Program-made: the position numbers and the translations under genes
The notes under the pieces: model-generated
Told to the model about the DNA's origin: nothing
Seen by the model: only the letters and a program-made list of their open reading frames with translations
The model's database searches: none
In this document: in pieces, positions 44,458-52,074 of the stretch
Numbering within the stretch: position 1 is the first letter of the stretch
How the letters are laid out: every line of letters begins with the position of its first letter
Assembly (NCBI RefSeq): GCF_003259905.1
Contig: NZ_QLMG01000021.1
Location: 1-64,000 of the forward strand
DNA length: 64,000 nucleotides
Direction: 5' to 3'
Source: Salipiger aestuarii
GTDB taxonomy: Bacteria > Pseudomonadota > Alphaproteobacteria > Rhodobacterales > Rhodobacteraceae

Positions 44458-45206
44458 GACGCAACCTCGATGCGCGACCATTCCGCGACCACATGGTCAA
44501 GGTTTGCGGTCAAGGCGCCGCGTGCGATCAGGCGATGGCAAGATTTGAAGACCGTCTTCTGCGGCAAATCGAGCAGCGGAAAAAGATCACGCATCAGCCA
44601 GAGCGAACGATGGTTGCAGGCGGTCCAGAGCACGATGTCGTCGATTTCCGGATCGGGTGTCTGGATGGCCTCATGCAGCCGGAACAGGTTCTCCCGTCGC
44701 TGCCGCGAATAGCGGCCAGCATCGACGATGATCATGCTGTCTGCAGCGCGCGAGGGTGTCGCCGCTTGGATCGCTTCGATATCGCGCCGCGTCCGAGGCT
44801 TTTGCAGGCTGTCGGAGTTGCGAACGAAGATGAGCGTGCGCCGTCCATCCACGAAAGTGGCAAGCAGGTCATGCGTATAGCTGGGACCTTTGCGGTCACC
44901 AGGACGCAGATAGACCTTCAGCGGCTGGAATTGCAGATCATAGAGGAGAGGCGAGAGCAGCAGCTCGTGGGCGACGGCGGCCTCGGCCGCGCTTTCAGCG
45001 ATGCCGACCTCAGGCCGGTAATCATTGGCCGCGGTCCGGTAGGTCATCCACACCCGATGCGAGCTCGAGCTCCGGAAGCCGGGATTGCGAACGCTGGTGA
45101 AAGGCAGGACACCGTGGATCCGCCCGAGTTCGATCTTGGACTGCCTGGGCAGCTTCGCCGGCGAATAGTTCCAGCTGTCATGATCAATAGTGTGATCGGC
45201 AGACAT
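44454..45206 (-). CDS. TnsA-like protein with altered nuclease site
   Basis: A 250-residue protein directly upstream of and coupled to tnsB, the place of TnsA. The middle part resembles the TnsA nuclease domain: a SAAEAAVAHE helix, a FQPLKVYL strand, then YTHDLLATF with the catalytic Asp. Where TnsA has a Glu/Gln-x-Lys motif on the next strand, this protein has LIFVRNS, so the lysine is replaced by Arg and the acidic or amide residue by Phe. The C-terminus has a helix-turn-helix-like segment. The ATG at 45206 has a GGAGAAG site; an upstream ATG (45245) is possible. It may be a non-cleaving or differently active TnsA. Confidence 0.65.
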   Translation of the reverse strand: MSADHTIDHDSWNYSPAKLPRQSKIELGRIHGVLPFTSVRNPGFRSSSSHRVWMTYRTAANDYRPEVGIAESAAEAAVAHELLLSPLLYDLQFQPLKVYLRPGDRKGPSYTHDLLATFVDGRRTLIFVRNSDSLQKPRTRRDIEAIQAATPSRAADSMIIVDAGRYSRQRRENLFRLHEAIQTPDPEIDDIVLWTACNHRSLWLMRDLFPLLDLPQKTVFKSCHRLIARGALTANLDHVVAEWSRIEVAS

Positions 45207-45506
45207 GACTTCTCCGTTCCCGGAACAGCGTTGCGCCGGGTGCATTTTTGTTTCCTTTCAAGAGGACATGCCACTCTTGCCACGCTCAACCGCTATCGGT
45301 AGCGTGACAGATGTGATGATGCGGCAGTACCTCTGCTTCTTGGGCGAAATTCCGTCCTGCCCCACCCGGTAGTGCTTGGGTGGGCCATGCGCTCATTTTC
45401 CGCGAAGTCGGCGAAAATCCCAATTGAAAACGGGTCGCCAAGCCTTCATGAATGTGGAAAACTCATGTAAACATCTGATTCATAAAGATAATCTGGGCCG
45501 ACCTAG

Positions 45507-46610
45507 TCAATGGAGCATCGGCCGGCCCTGTTGGTCCGAGCCCAGCTCCAGCATCCGTTTGACAGTCCGGATGTTGATCTGATGGCCTGCCTCGAACGCC
45601 TCAGCCAGCGCGGTCGTGATGGCCGCGGTGATGATCGGGGAAAGCTGCCGCTTCGCGGCCTCGCGCAGGACGAGGTCATTGATCTGCCCCTGCGTGGGAG
45701 AGGGCACGCTGACGACGCGGATCCGTGACAAAAGCGGTTCCGGCAGGCCACGCAAGCTATTCGAGGTAAAGACCCAGTTGATGAACGACATGTCGAACTG
45801 GTTCTGGAAATAGGGGCAGGTCCACCGGCTTGCCGTCAGGTCTTCGAGCAGCGGCAGGAGGGCATTGGGAAGACTGAAAGCCCGTCCCTTGTCGGATTTG
45901 GGCGTGCCGGATTTTTCTATTTCGTCAATAATGACAAGGGGATTTGCAACCTGCCGCATCAGCATCAGCATCAGGCTCACGAGCCGACCGGGGCCGGCGT
46001 TTGCCCAGCCGCGTTGGCTTCCTACGAGCCCGAAGCTGGCATTCTCGCCAGTGGCATCCAGGGTCATATCCGGCGTTCCCAGCAGCTGCGCAAGACGCCT
46101 TGCCCAGGCGCTTTTGCCAATGCCCGGCGGGCCATCGAGAAGAATTGGCGCAAATCGGGCGCCAGGGCTGCCACTTGAACGATTATGATGAAGGCTGCGC
46201 CAAATATGGGTTGTCGCTTCCGAGACCCAGGGAAACTCGGCATGAAGTGCTGCTGCGATCTCGTCGACATGATGCGCAGAGCGCAGGTCGAAGATTTCGG
46301 CGCCATCGCGACAGCCCTGCAGCATGGCACGGTCTTCTCGCGACAGGCGCGTTGGCTCGACTTCCTTCAGATGGTGGCGGTGGATCTTCTGCGCCCATCG
46401 CCGGATCCGGATCTCGAGCGCTTTCGGGAGCTCATTCTGCGCGTAGCGCCATAGTTCGTTGTGGGCAGCGCGCTCGTCCTGGGGGATGCCATCGGAAATC
46501 TGCCGCTTGTCCTGCAAGGCGGTGTAGAATTCCTTGAGACGCTTGATGATGGCGGCCTCGTCGAGTGCCGGATCGGGCTGTTTGCTCGGGATGAAGCGGA
46601 TTTTGGGCAT
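45507..46610 (-). CDS. Lon-like AAA+ ATPase at the head of the Tn7-like operon
   Basis: A 367-residue AAA+ protein. An N-terminal helical region (1-150) precedes Walker A GPPGIGKS (160-167), Walker B PLVIIDEIEK (Asp229, Glu230), a sensor-1 segment FTSNSLRGLP and an arginine-finger region PLLSRIRVV. The core resembles the Lon ATPase module, but no protease domain follows. It lies 300 bases upstream of the TnsA-like gene, reads the same way and could share its control. No TniQ/TnsD gene is present, so this ATPase may take part in target choice or in remodelling the transpososome. Confidence 0.7.
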   Translation of the reverse strand: MPKIRFIPSKQPDPALDEAAIIKRLKEFYTALQDKRQISDGIPQDERAAHNELWRYAQNELPKALEIRIRRWAQKIHRHHLKEVEPTRLSREDRAMLQGCRDGAEIFDLRSAHHVDEIAAALHAEFPWVSEATTHIWRSLHHNRSSGSPGARFAPILLDGPPGIGKSAWARRLAQLLGTPDMTLDATGENASFGLVGSQRGWANAGPGRLVSLMLMLMRQVANPLVIIDEIEKSGTPKSDKGRAFSLPNALLPLLEDLTASRWTCPYFQNQFDMSFINWVFTSNSLRGLPEPLLSRIRVVSVPSPTQGQINDLVLREAAKRQLSPIITAAITTALAEAFEAGHQINIRTVKRMLELGSDQQGRPMLH

Positions 46611-46640
46611 GGATGGGGGCTTTCGTCATAGCTCCGCCAG

Positions 46641-46655
46641 CCGCCATGATGGCGG
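46641..46655. promoter_or_regulatory. Perfect palindrome upstream of the AAA+ gene
   Basis: CCGCCATGATGGCGG is a perfect 7-1-7 dyad, 31 bases before the ATPase start codon. Its place in the probable promoter suggests an operator, possibly for a transposition regulator. No regulator gene is adjacent. Confidence 0.35.
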
Positions 46656-46905
46656 ACATGCGGGCAGAGCCTCGGATTGGAGGGAAGGCTGAATTCGCTA
46701 TGCGTCGAACATCTCTCTGAGCCGGAGGCTGGCCGGCCAGGAAGAATTCAGTGTCAGCTAAGGGTATGTGGCGAAGGTATCATCGGGCACTCGCAGAGGA
46801 CAGACATGGGAAGGACGCACCATTCCATTGGGAGTGGACGATTACTCGGCGAGCCCATGCCATAGCGCCCGAACCACCGCAAGTGATTCTAATGTTATGA
46901 TATTA

Positions 46906-46935
46906 TTGCGAAAAAGTGGATTTGGTTTTTCGCAA
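46906..46935. repeat. Perfect 10-bp inverted repeat
   Basis: TTGCGAAAAA (46906-46915) and TTTTTCGCAA (46926-46935) flank the ten bases GTGGATTTGG. The arms have an A-run and a T-run, so the structure could act as a bidirectional terminator; it could also be part of a mobile-element end. It lies in an AT-rich pocket between GC-rich flanks. Confidence 0.5.
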
Positions 46936-47432
46936 AAGCGAGGCCGGCTGACTGGTAGGTGTCCTGGGCGGCGCCCGCACTTCGCCAAGAGCATGAGCCA
47001 TGCGGCCCGCCAATTTTTATTGCCGCGCTACTGCAAACTTGACCGAGGCTGTAGGTCCCGTAGCGGCCGTTCGGCATGGCGCCCATGAATGATTGATCAG
47101 CGATGCCATTGATACCTCGCCTGGCCAGACAGGAAGAACCTTCACGATTGCTCACCTTGCAGCCTGAGTGGCGCACCGCAGCACTGACAGACCGGGCGCT
47201 TCGCCTTCAACTCCTCGAGGAGATGCAGCGGCGCACTTTCCACAAACCTCTTAACCCGTTCAGGGTCGACATGGGCCCGGACGCTACCCGAAGGCGTCTG
47301 AACAAATCATGGTCGCCTTCATCCAGTAAGCGAAATCGGGGGCGCCTCTACGTAGGCACACCTCGCCAACAATTCGAGGTCAGAGACCCTAGTAGGCCCG
47401 GCAAGGGTTCTGCAGTCAGCCCACCTCATGAA

Positions 47433-48270
47433 CTAGGGTCAGGATTCACAACCAATAGATGACGACCGCAGCGAGGGCGATGGCTGAAAGGAACACCTTT
47501 GGGCATTGATCGTAGCGCGTGGCGACGCGCCTCCAATCCTTCAGTCTGCCGAACATGATCTCGATGCGGTTTCGCCGTTTGTAGCGACGCTTGTCGTATT
47601 TGACCGCCTTCTTGCGTTTCTTCCGACCAGGGATGCAGGCGCGTATCCCCTTGTCCTGCAATGCTTCTCTGAACCAGTCAGCGTCATAGCCACGATCCGC
47701 GAGAATCCATTTGACGTTTGGCAAGCCGCTGAGCAGCGCGCGTGCGCCGATATAATCGCTCACTTGTCCGGCGGTGACGAACAGATCGATTGGCCTGCCC
47801 TGGCTGTCGCAGATGGCGTGTAGTTTGGTATTCATGCCACCCTTGGTGCGACCAATCAGGCGACCACGCCCCCCTTTTTGGCGGCCATGCTGGTCGCCGT
47901 TCGGTGCGCCTTCAGGTATGTCGCATCGATCATCACTGTCGTCTTCTCGCCGTGTTCCGCCGCCAGCCCGACCATCATCCGCGCAAAAATCCCTTTTTCG
48001 CTCCACCGCTTCCACCGGCTGTAGAGCGTTTTGTGAGGGCCATAGGCGGCAGGGGCATCGCGCCACCGCAAGCCATTGCGATTGATGAAGATAATCCCAC
48101 TCAGCACGCGTCTGTCATCGACCCGAGGCTTACCATGGGACTTGGGGAAGAAAGGCGTCAGACGGGCCATTTGCGCGTCGGTCAGCCAGAAGAGATCGCT
48201 CATGTCACTGCTCCGTTTTCCGAGCCGTGAATCACGCTGCGCGACCAAAATCAATGCATCCTGACCCTAG
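47433..48270 (-). mobile_element. IS5-family insertion sequence (IS427-like group)
   Basis: An apparently intact 838-base element. Inverted repeats CTAGGGTCAGGAT (47433-47445) and ATCCTGACCCTAG (48258-48270) match over 13 bases. The outer CTAG may be the duplicated target, since IS427-group elements often insert at CTAG/TA. It carries one transposase made by frameshifting. It separates the Tn7-like region from the metal-resistance genes. Confidence 0.85.
47446..48203 (-). CDS. IS5-family transposase (two frames joined by programmed frameshift)
   Basis: The first frame (48203 to 47856) begins MSDLFWLTDAQMARL and has the DUF4096-like N-terminal part and the first catalytic Asp in VMIDATYLKAH. 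The second frame (ending at 47446) has the second Asp in WILADRGYDADW and the Glu in RRNRIEIMFGRLKDWR. They overlap at an A5G6 run on the coding strand (47869-47879), a classical slippery site of this group. So the enzyme is probably active after a frameshift. Confidence 0.85.
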
Positions 48271-48325
48271 GGAACATCCACCCACTGGAAGGTTGTTGTT
48301 CCCTTAAACGCACTTGGAGGTGACG

Positions 48326-49150
48326 ATGGCCTATTCCCGCTTTTTCCTGATGATTGCCGTGTCTACGGTCCTGATGTTCGGGTTGATGTACCTGAACACG
48401 TATCTGATCAGCCATATCTTCTGGTCAGAAACACGCGCCTATATGGCCATCGTCATGGGGGCGGTTATGGCCTTCGTCATGCTGACCTTCATGCTCGGCA
48501 TGTACAAGAACCGCACGCTCAATATCGCGATATTCGCGGGCTCCATCATCGTTTTCGCAGGGGCGCTCTGGCTGGTGCGCAGCCAGGTGACGGTGCAGGA
48601 CCGGGCTTACATGCGGGCGATGATCCCGCACCATTCAATCGCCATCATGACGTCGTCCCGTGCGGAAATCACCGATCCCAGGGTACGCACTTTGGCCGAT
48701 GACATCATCTACGCCCAGGATAAGGAAATCGCGGAAATGCGCTATCTGATCGCGGATATATCGGCGAATGGAGAGGCAACACCTGCCGGGGAGGAACCGG
48801 CTGCCGAGCTGAAACCCGCTCAGGACGCCCTGTCCAGCGAGGTCGTTTCCATGGTCGATCCGGAGTTCCTGACGCAGGCAGATATCGCCCAGGTCTTCCC
48901 GGATGGGGCCGCGTGCAGCTTCACCTACACTGAAACGAGCCCGCCCGTGTTCGTGTCGGGGAGCGACACTGCTCTGGTCAAGATCAGCGGGGATCTTGTC
49001 CAGCTTGAGGGCGGCGGAGAAAGCTTCGCGGCTGACCCGATCACGATTGAGGTGCGCGACACGGAAGATGATGGCCTTCAGGACTTTGTCATCAGCGCGG
49101 GTCCCGACTACGAGGCCGGTTTCCGCGGCCAGTACCGCTGCGCGAATTGA
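48326..49150 (+). CDS. DUF305-domain membrane protein
   Basis: A 274-residue protein with three N-terminal membrane helices (about residues 5-25, 38-58 and 68-85), then an outward-facing domain. Its start (MRAMIPHHSIAIMTSSRA, then AQDKEIAEMRYLI) matches the histidine- and methionine-rich DUF305 (CopM-like) fold, which binds metals. A further beta-rich C-terminal domain of about 110 residues follows. GGAGG precedes the ATG at 48326. Next to the glutaredoxin-MauE and copper genes it probably takes part in copper handling or redox stress. Confidence 0.8.
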   Translation: MAYSRFFLMIAVSTVLMFGLMYLNTYLISHIFWSETRAYMAIVMGAVMAFVMLTFMLGMYKNRTLNIAIFAGSIIVFAGALWLVRSQVTVQDRAYMRAMIPHHSIAIMTSSRAEITDPRVRTLADDIIYAQDKEIAEMRYLIADISANGEATPAGEEPAAELKPAQDALSSEVVSMVDPEFLTQADIAQVFPDGAACSFTYTETSPPVFVSGSDTALVKISGDLVQLEGGGESFAADPITIEVRDTEDDGLQDFVISAGPDYEAGFRGQYRCAN

Positions 49151-49161
49151 GGAAGATGATC

Positions 49162-49923
49162 ATGCCAAAGGATACCACGAAAACCGCCGTTCTCTACCGC
49201 ATGGTCATGCCCGAGCACACATGCCCCTTTGGTCTGAAATCCAAAGATTTGCTGGAGCGCAAGGGCTACGTCGTCGAAGATCACCACCTGAAGACCAAGG
49301 ACGAGACCGAGGCCTTCAAGCGCGAGCATGACGTCAAGACCACGCCGCAGACCTTCATCGACGGGGAACGGATTGGAGGTCATGACGATCTCCGCATTTT
49401 CCTCGGGATCGACCCACCCAAGGAAGAACAGAGCGACACGACGTATCGACCTGTCATCGCGATCTTTTCGGTCTGTGCCCTGCTGGCGCTCGGGCTGGCG
49501 TGGCATCAGTACGGGACGATCCTGACCTGGCAGAGCTTCCAGTGGTTCATCTCGCTGTCCATGACCGTGCTTGCGATCCAGAAGCTTCAGGACGTCGAGC
49601 AGTTCTCGACCATGTTCCTGAATTACGACCTGCTGGCGAAACGCTGGGTGCCCTACGGCAAGGTCTATCCCTACGGCGAGGCACTGGCTGGCATCCTGAT
49701 GACTGCAGGCGTCCTGACATGGATTTCCGCGCCCGTTGCACTGGTCATCGGGACCATCGGAGCGGTCAGCGTGTTCAAGGCCGTCTACATCGACAAGCGT
49801 GAATTGAAATGTGCCTGCGTCGGCGGGAACTCCAACGTGCCGCTCGGCTTCATTTCCCTGACCGAGAACCTGATGATGATCGTGATGGGGCTCTGGATGG
49901 GCCTGCGCGCGCTCGGGGTATAA
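49162..49923 (+). CDS. Glutaredoxin fused to a MauE/DoxX-like membrane domain
   Basis: A 253-residue fusion. Residues 8-90 form a glutaredoxin fold with a single-cysteine CPFG motif (Cys21) and the TTPQTFIDGERIGG substrate loop. Residues 100-250 contain four to five membrane helices with a MauE/DoxX-like motif around KLQDVEQFSTMFLNYDLL and a KCACVGG cysteine pair. It may pass electrons between cytoplasm and membrane or periplasm. An AGGAAG site supports the ATG at 49162. It follows the DUF305 gene by 11 bases and ends in a terminator. Confidence 0.88.
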   Translation: MPKDTTKTAVLYRMVMPEHTCPFGLKSKDLLERKGYVVEDHHLKTKDETEAFKREHDVKTTPQTFIDGERIGGHDDLRIFLGIDPPKEEQSDTTYRPVIAIFSVCALLALGLAWHQYGTILTWQSFQWFISLSMTVLAIQKLQDVEQFSTMFLNYDLLAKRWVPYGKVYPYGEALAGILMTAGVLTWISAPVALVIGTIGAVSVFKAVYIDKRELKCACVGGNSNVPLGFISLTENLMMIVMGLWMGLRALGV

Positions 49924-49934
49924 GATGATAAACG

Positions 49935-49962
49935 GGGGCGTCGTCGTGACGCCCCGGTTTTT
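49935..49962 (+). terminator. Rho-independent terminator
   Basis: GGGGCGTC (49935-49942), a five-base loop and GACGCCCC (49948-49955) are followed by GGTTTTT. This is a good intrinsic terminator for the DUF305/glutaredoxin operon, and lies between the two convergent operons. Confidence 0.85.
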
Positions 49963-49989
49963 AGCCGACCTGCCCATCGTGATTATGGC

Positions 49990-50868
49990 TTAGCCGACGT
50001 GCTCCGGCGCGACCGTTGACGTGAAGGTGGCGGTGACCAGCAGGATCACGAGGAAGGCCGCGACCTCCCACCGGATCGACGCCCTCAGCGGGCCGGCGTT
50101 TCCGGTCTCGGCCAGGGCCGGGGTCAGCCGAAGCTTGTTCAACCCGGCGAGGCCGAGAAGCAGGGCCACGACCGCCAGCTTCAGCGTCAGGAACTGCCCC
50201 CAGGGTTGGGTCAGGACTGCGATCGGATCGCCCGCCAGGATCACCAGGATCACGACGCCTGCTGCAACAAGCAGCCCGACCATGACAAGCGCCGCCTGAC
50301 CGAACCGTTCGACAGTGCGCACGGTTGCCTCGTTGCCGCGCTCTGCCATGTCATAGAGCGGATAGAAGCCCCCGATCCAGAAGCTCGCGGCAAGGATGTG
50401 GATGACGAAAAGCGTCGAAAGCGCCAACCTCGGATCTCCGGTTGCATGTCCACGCAGCGCGAAACTGATGGCGACAAGAACAACACCAAGGGCCGCCACA
50501 GGTCGTGTCCAACTGCGATTGATCGCGATGGTCGCGATGCCGAGCAGGCCAAGAATGTCGGCCTCAACCGACAGCCCAAGTGGGCTGAATAGGGCGATCT
50601 GGAGCATCATCGGATCAAGCGCGCCGCCGAAGCCCCCGTAGAAGAAAGCCGCCCGCAGCGGAATGTTCAGCGCGCTGAACACAATCCCAACGACGGCTGA
50701 CCATGCTGCAAGCCGCCTGAGGCGACGGCCTGCAGCGGCATCCAGCTCCGTCAGGAGCCAGAGATTGATGACGGAGCCCGCCGCAAGCAGGACACTGACG
50801 TACATCCCCGCCTTGACGAGGATCGAGGCGATCTGCACCGGCTCCAGTGCGGCAAGAACTCCGCCCAT
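49990..50868 (-). CDS. copD: Copper resistance membrane protein CopD
   Basis: A 292-residue polytopic protein with eight membrane helices. The CopD-type FVIHILAASFWIGGFYPL segment near residue 160 carries the conserved histidine and tryptophan. CopD works with periplasmic CopC in copper transfer across the inner membrane. It is the last gene of the copper operon, two bases after copC. Confidence 0.88.
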   Translation of the reverse strand: MGGVLAALEPVQIASILVKAGMYVSVLLAAGSVINLWLLTELDAAAGRRLRRLAAWSAVVGIVFSALNIPLRAAFFYGGFGGALDPMMLQIALFSPLGLSVEADILGLLGIATIAINRSWTRPVAALGVVLVAISFALRGHATGDPRLALSTLFVIHILAASFWIGGFYPLYDMAERGNEATVRTVERFGQAALVMVGLLVAAGVVILVILAGDPIAVLTQPWGQFLTLKLAVVALLLGLAGLNKLRLTPALAETGNAGPLRASIRWEVAAFLVILLVTATFTSTVAPEHVG

Positions 50869-50870
50869 GA

Positions 50871-51233
50871 TCAGTTCGCGACCTTGAACGCGAAGCTGCC
50901 ATTCATCGGGTGGCCGTCCGGCGACATGCCGCGCCAGTCGACCTTATAATTTCCCGGTGCGAGCTTGGGCAGCTTGCCTTCCCAGGTTTTCACGGACTCA
51001 TTCGCAGCAGGACCGTTAATCTTGTAGGTCTTACCGTCCGGCGCTTTCATCGTGACCGTAGTGATCTGCATCGGGTCTTTGAACATCAGGTGAATAACCT
51101 TGGTGTTTGCGCCGATGGTCTGGCCGTTGCTCGGCATGGTCATCATGCCCTTGCCATGTGCCGATGCAGCGCCTGCGCTCAGCGCGAGGCCGACCGACAA
51201 AGCGGCGGCAGTGAGTATGGTACGCAGTTTCAT
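50871..51233 (-). CDS. copC: Periplasmic copper-binding protein CopC
   Basis: A 120-residue protein with a signal peptide ending at ASAHG. The mature N-terminal histidine is the usual CopC copper ligand. The beta-sandwich domain has LMFKDPMQITTVTM and the typical C-terminal WRGMSPDGHPMNGSFAFKV segment. It lies immediately upstream of copD. Confidence 0.92.
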   Translation of the reverse strand: MKLRTILTAAALSVGLALSAGAASAHGKGMMTMPSNGQTIGANTKVIHLMFKDPMQITTVTMKAPDGKTYKINGPAANESVKTWEGKLPKLAPGNYKVDWRGMSPDGHPMNGSFAFKVAN

Positions 51234-51268
51234 TGGGGTGCTCCCTTGGTTGGTTCAGGTTGAAAAGT

Positions 51269-51322
51269 TGCGCCCCTGCGGATGTGCATCGCTTTTCAAA
51301 AGCAGATACCGAGAGGGGCGCA
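51269..51322 (-). repeat. Inverted repeat between copB and copC
   Basis: TGCGCCCCT (51269-51277) and AGGGGCGCA (51314-51322) form a 9-bp dyad enclosing the small hairpin GCTTTTCAAAAGC (51291-51303). It lies in the 95-base gap between copB and copC and could process or partly terminate the operon message. Confidence 0.4.
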
Positions 51323-51328
51323 GGAAAA

Positions 51329-52045
51329 TCAGAACATGAAGTTGATGCCGACCACGCCGGTCAGTTCGTCGAGCTCATCGCCATGATCGCGCAGGATGTC
51401 GGCTGTTCCGCCAAAGGCGCGTTCGTAGTTCACGCCGATATAAGGAGAGACGCTGCGACCGATCAGGTCGTAGCTCAGACGCAGCCCCAGCTCGACAGAG
51501 CCGCCGCCTGCCACGATTTCGCGCTCGGGATCATCCGCCAGCGGCAGGCTGGCTTCGATGGACGGTGTCAGGATCAGCCGGTTGGTCAGCAGGCCTTCAT
51601 ACTCCACCTCCGCCCCGAGGTAGGGGTATTCGGAAACGTAGAGCGCCGCTTCGACTTCGAACCATTGCGGCGCGAGGCCGGTGACGCCGAAAGCGCCATA
51701 GTAACGCTCGGGCGCGCCGTCCGGCGTGGAGGCGGCGATCCCGATGAAGCCATCGAAGAAATCGGTAATCGGCTTCTGGAGGCGGATCTGGTTGTCCATC
51801 TCTTCGAAATCGCCACCTTCGATCTTCGCGCCTTCGCTCTTCCAGACGAGCCGCAGCTCGTCATTGCCCGTCCAGGCCTCGAACCCCCAAGCAAAGGAGT
51901 TTTCTTCATCGCCCATCCGGTATTCGAGCTTGTCGATCCGCACGCCCCAGACTGTCGGGGAAACGCCCACCTCGGCCATCGCGACTGAGGTGAAAGTCAG
52001 CGCAAGCGGAAGCCCGAGGGCCGTTCCAAGCAGCAGTTTTTTCAT
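51329..52045 (-). CDS. copB: Outer-membrane copper resistance protein CopB
   Basis: A 238-residue protein with a signal peptide (cleavage near AMAEV) and a beta-barrel pattern ending in a terminal phenylalanine (VVGINFMF), as expected for outer-membrane proteins. Motifs match the CopB domain (RYYGAFGVTGLAPQWFEVEA, GLRLSYDL). It lacks the Met/His-rich N-terminal region of some CopB proteins. It lies 29 bases after copA. Confidence 0.9.
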   Translation of the reverse strand: MKKLLLGTALGLPLALTFTSVAMAEVGVSPTVWGVRIDKLEYRMGDEENSFAWGFEAWTGNDELRLVWKSEGAKIEGGDFEEMDNQIRLQKPITDFFDGFIGIAASTPDGAPERYYGAFGVTGLAPQWFEVEAALYVSEYPYLGAEVEYEGLLTNRLILTPSIEASLPLADDPEREIVAGGGSVELGLRLSYDLIGRSVSPYIGVNYERAFGGTADILRDHGDELDELTGVVGINFMF

Positions 52046-52074
52046 GTGATTGGTTTCCTTGGAATACGCGCCCA

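Larger units (their letters stand above)
46611..47432. other. Non-coding region between the Tn7-like operon and IS5 copy
   Basis: These 822 bases hold no gene I can support. They contain the palindrome CCGCCATGATGGCGG (46641-46655) just upstream of the ATPase start and a perfect long-armed dyad (46906-46935). The other end of the Tn7-like element should lie here or further right, but no copies of the CATAAGC repeat were found. Confidence 0.5.

Noticed and set aside
47103-47462. 119-codon plus-strand frame left of the IS5 copy
   Set aside because: It runs into the insertion sequence, has no clear ribosome site and no family resemblance. A truncated gene is possible but not supported.
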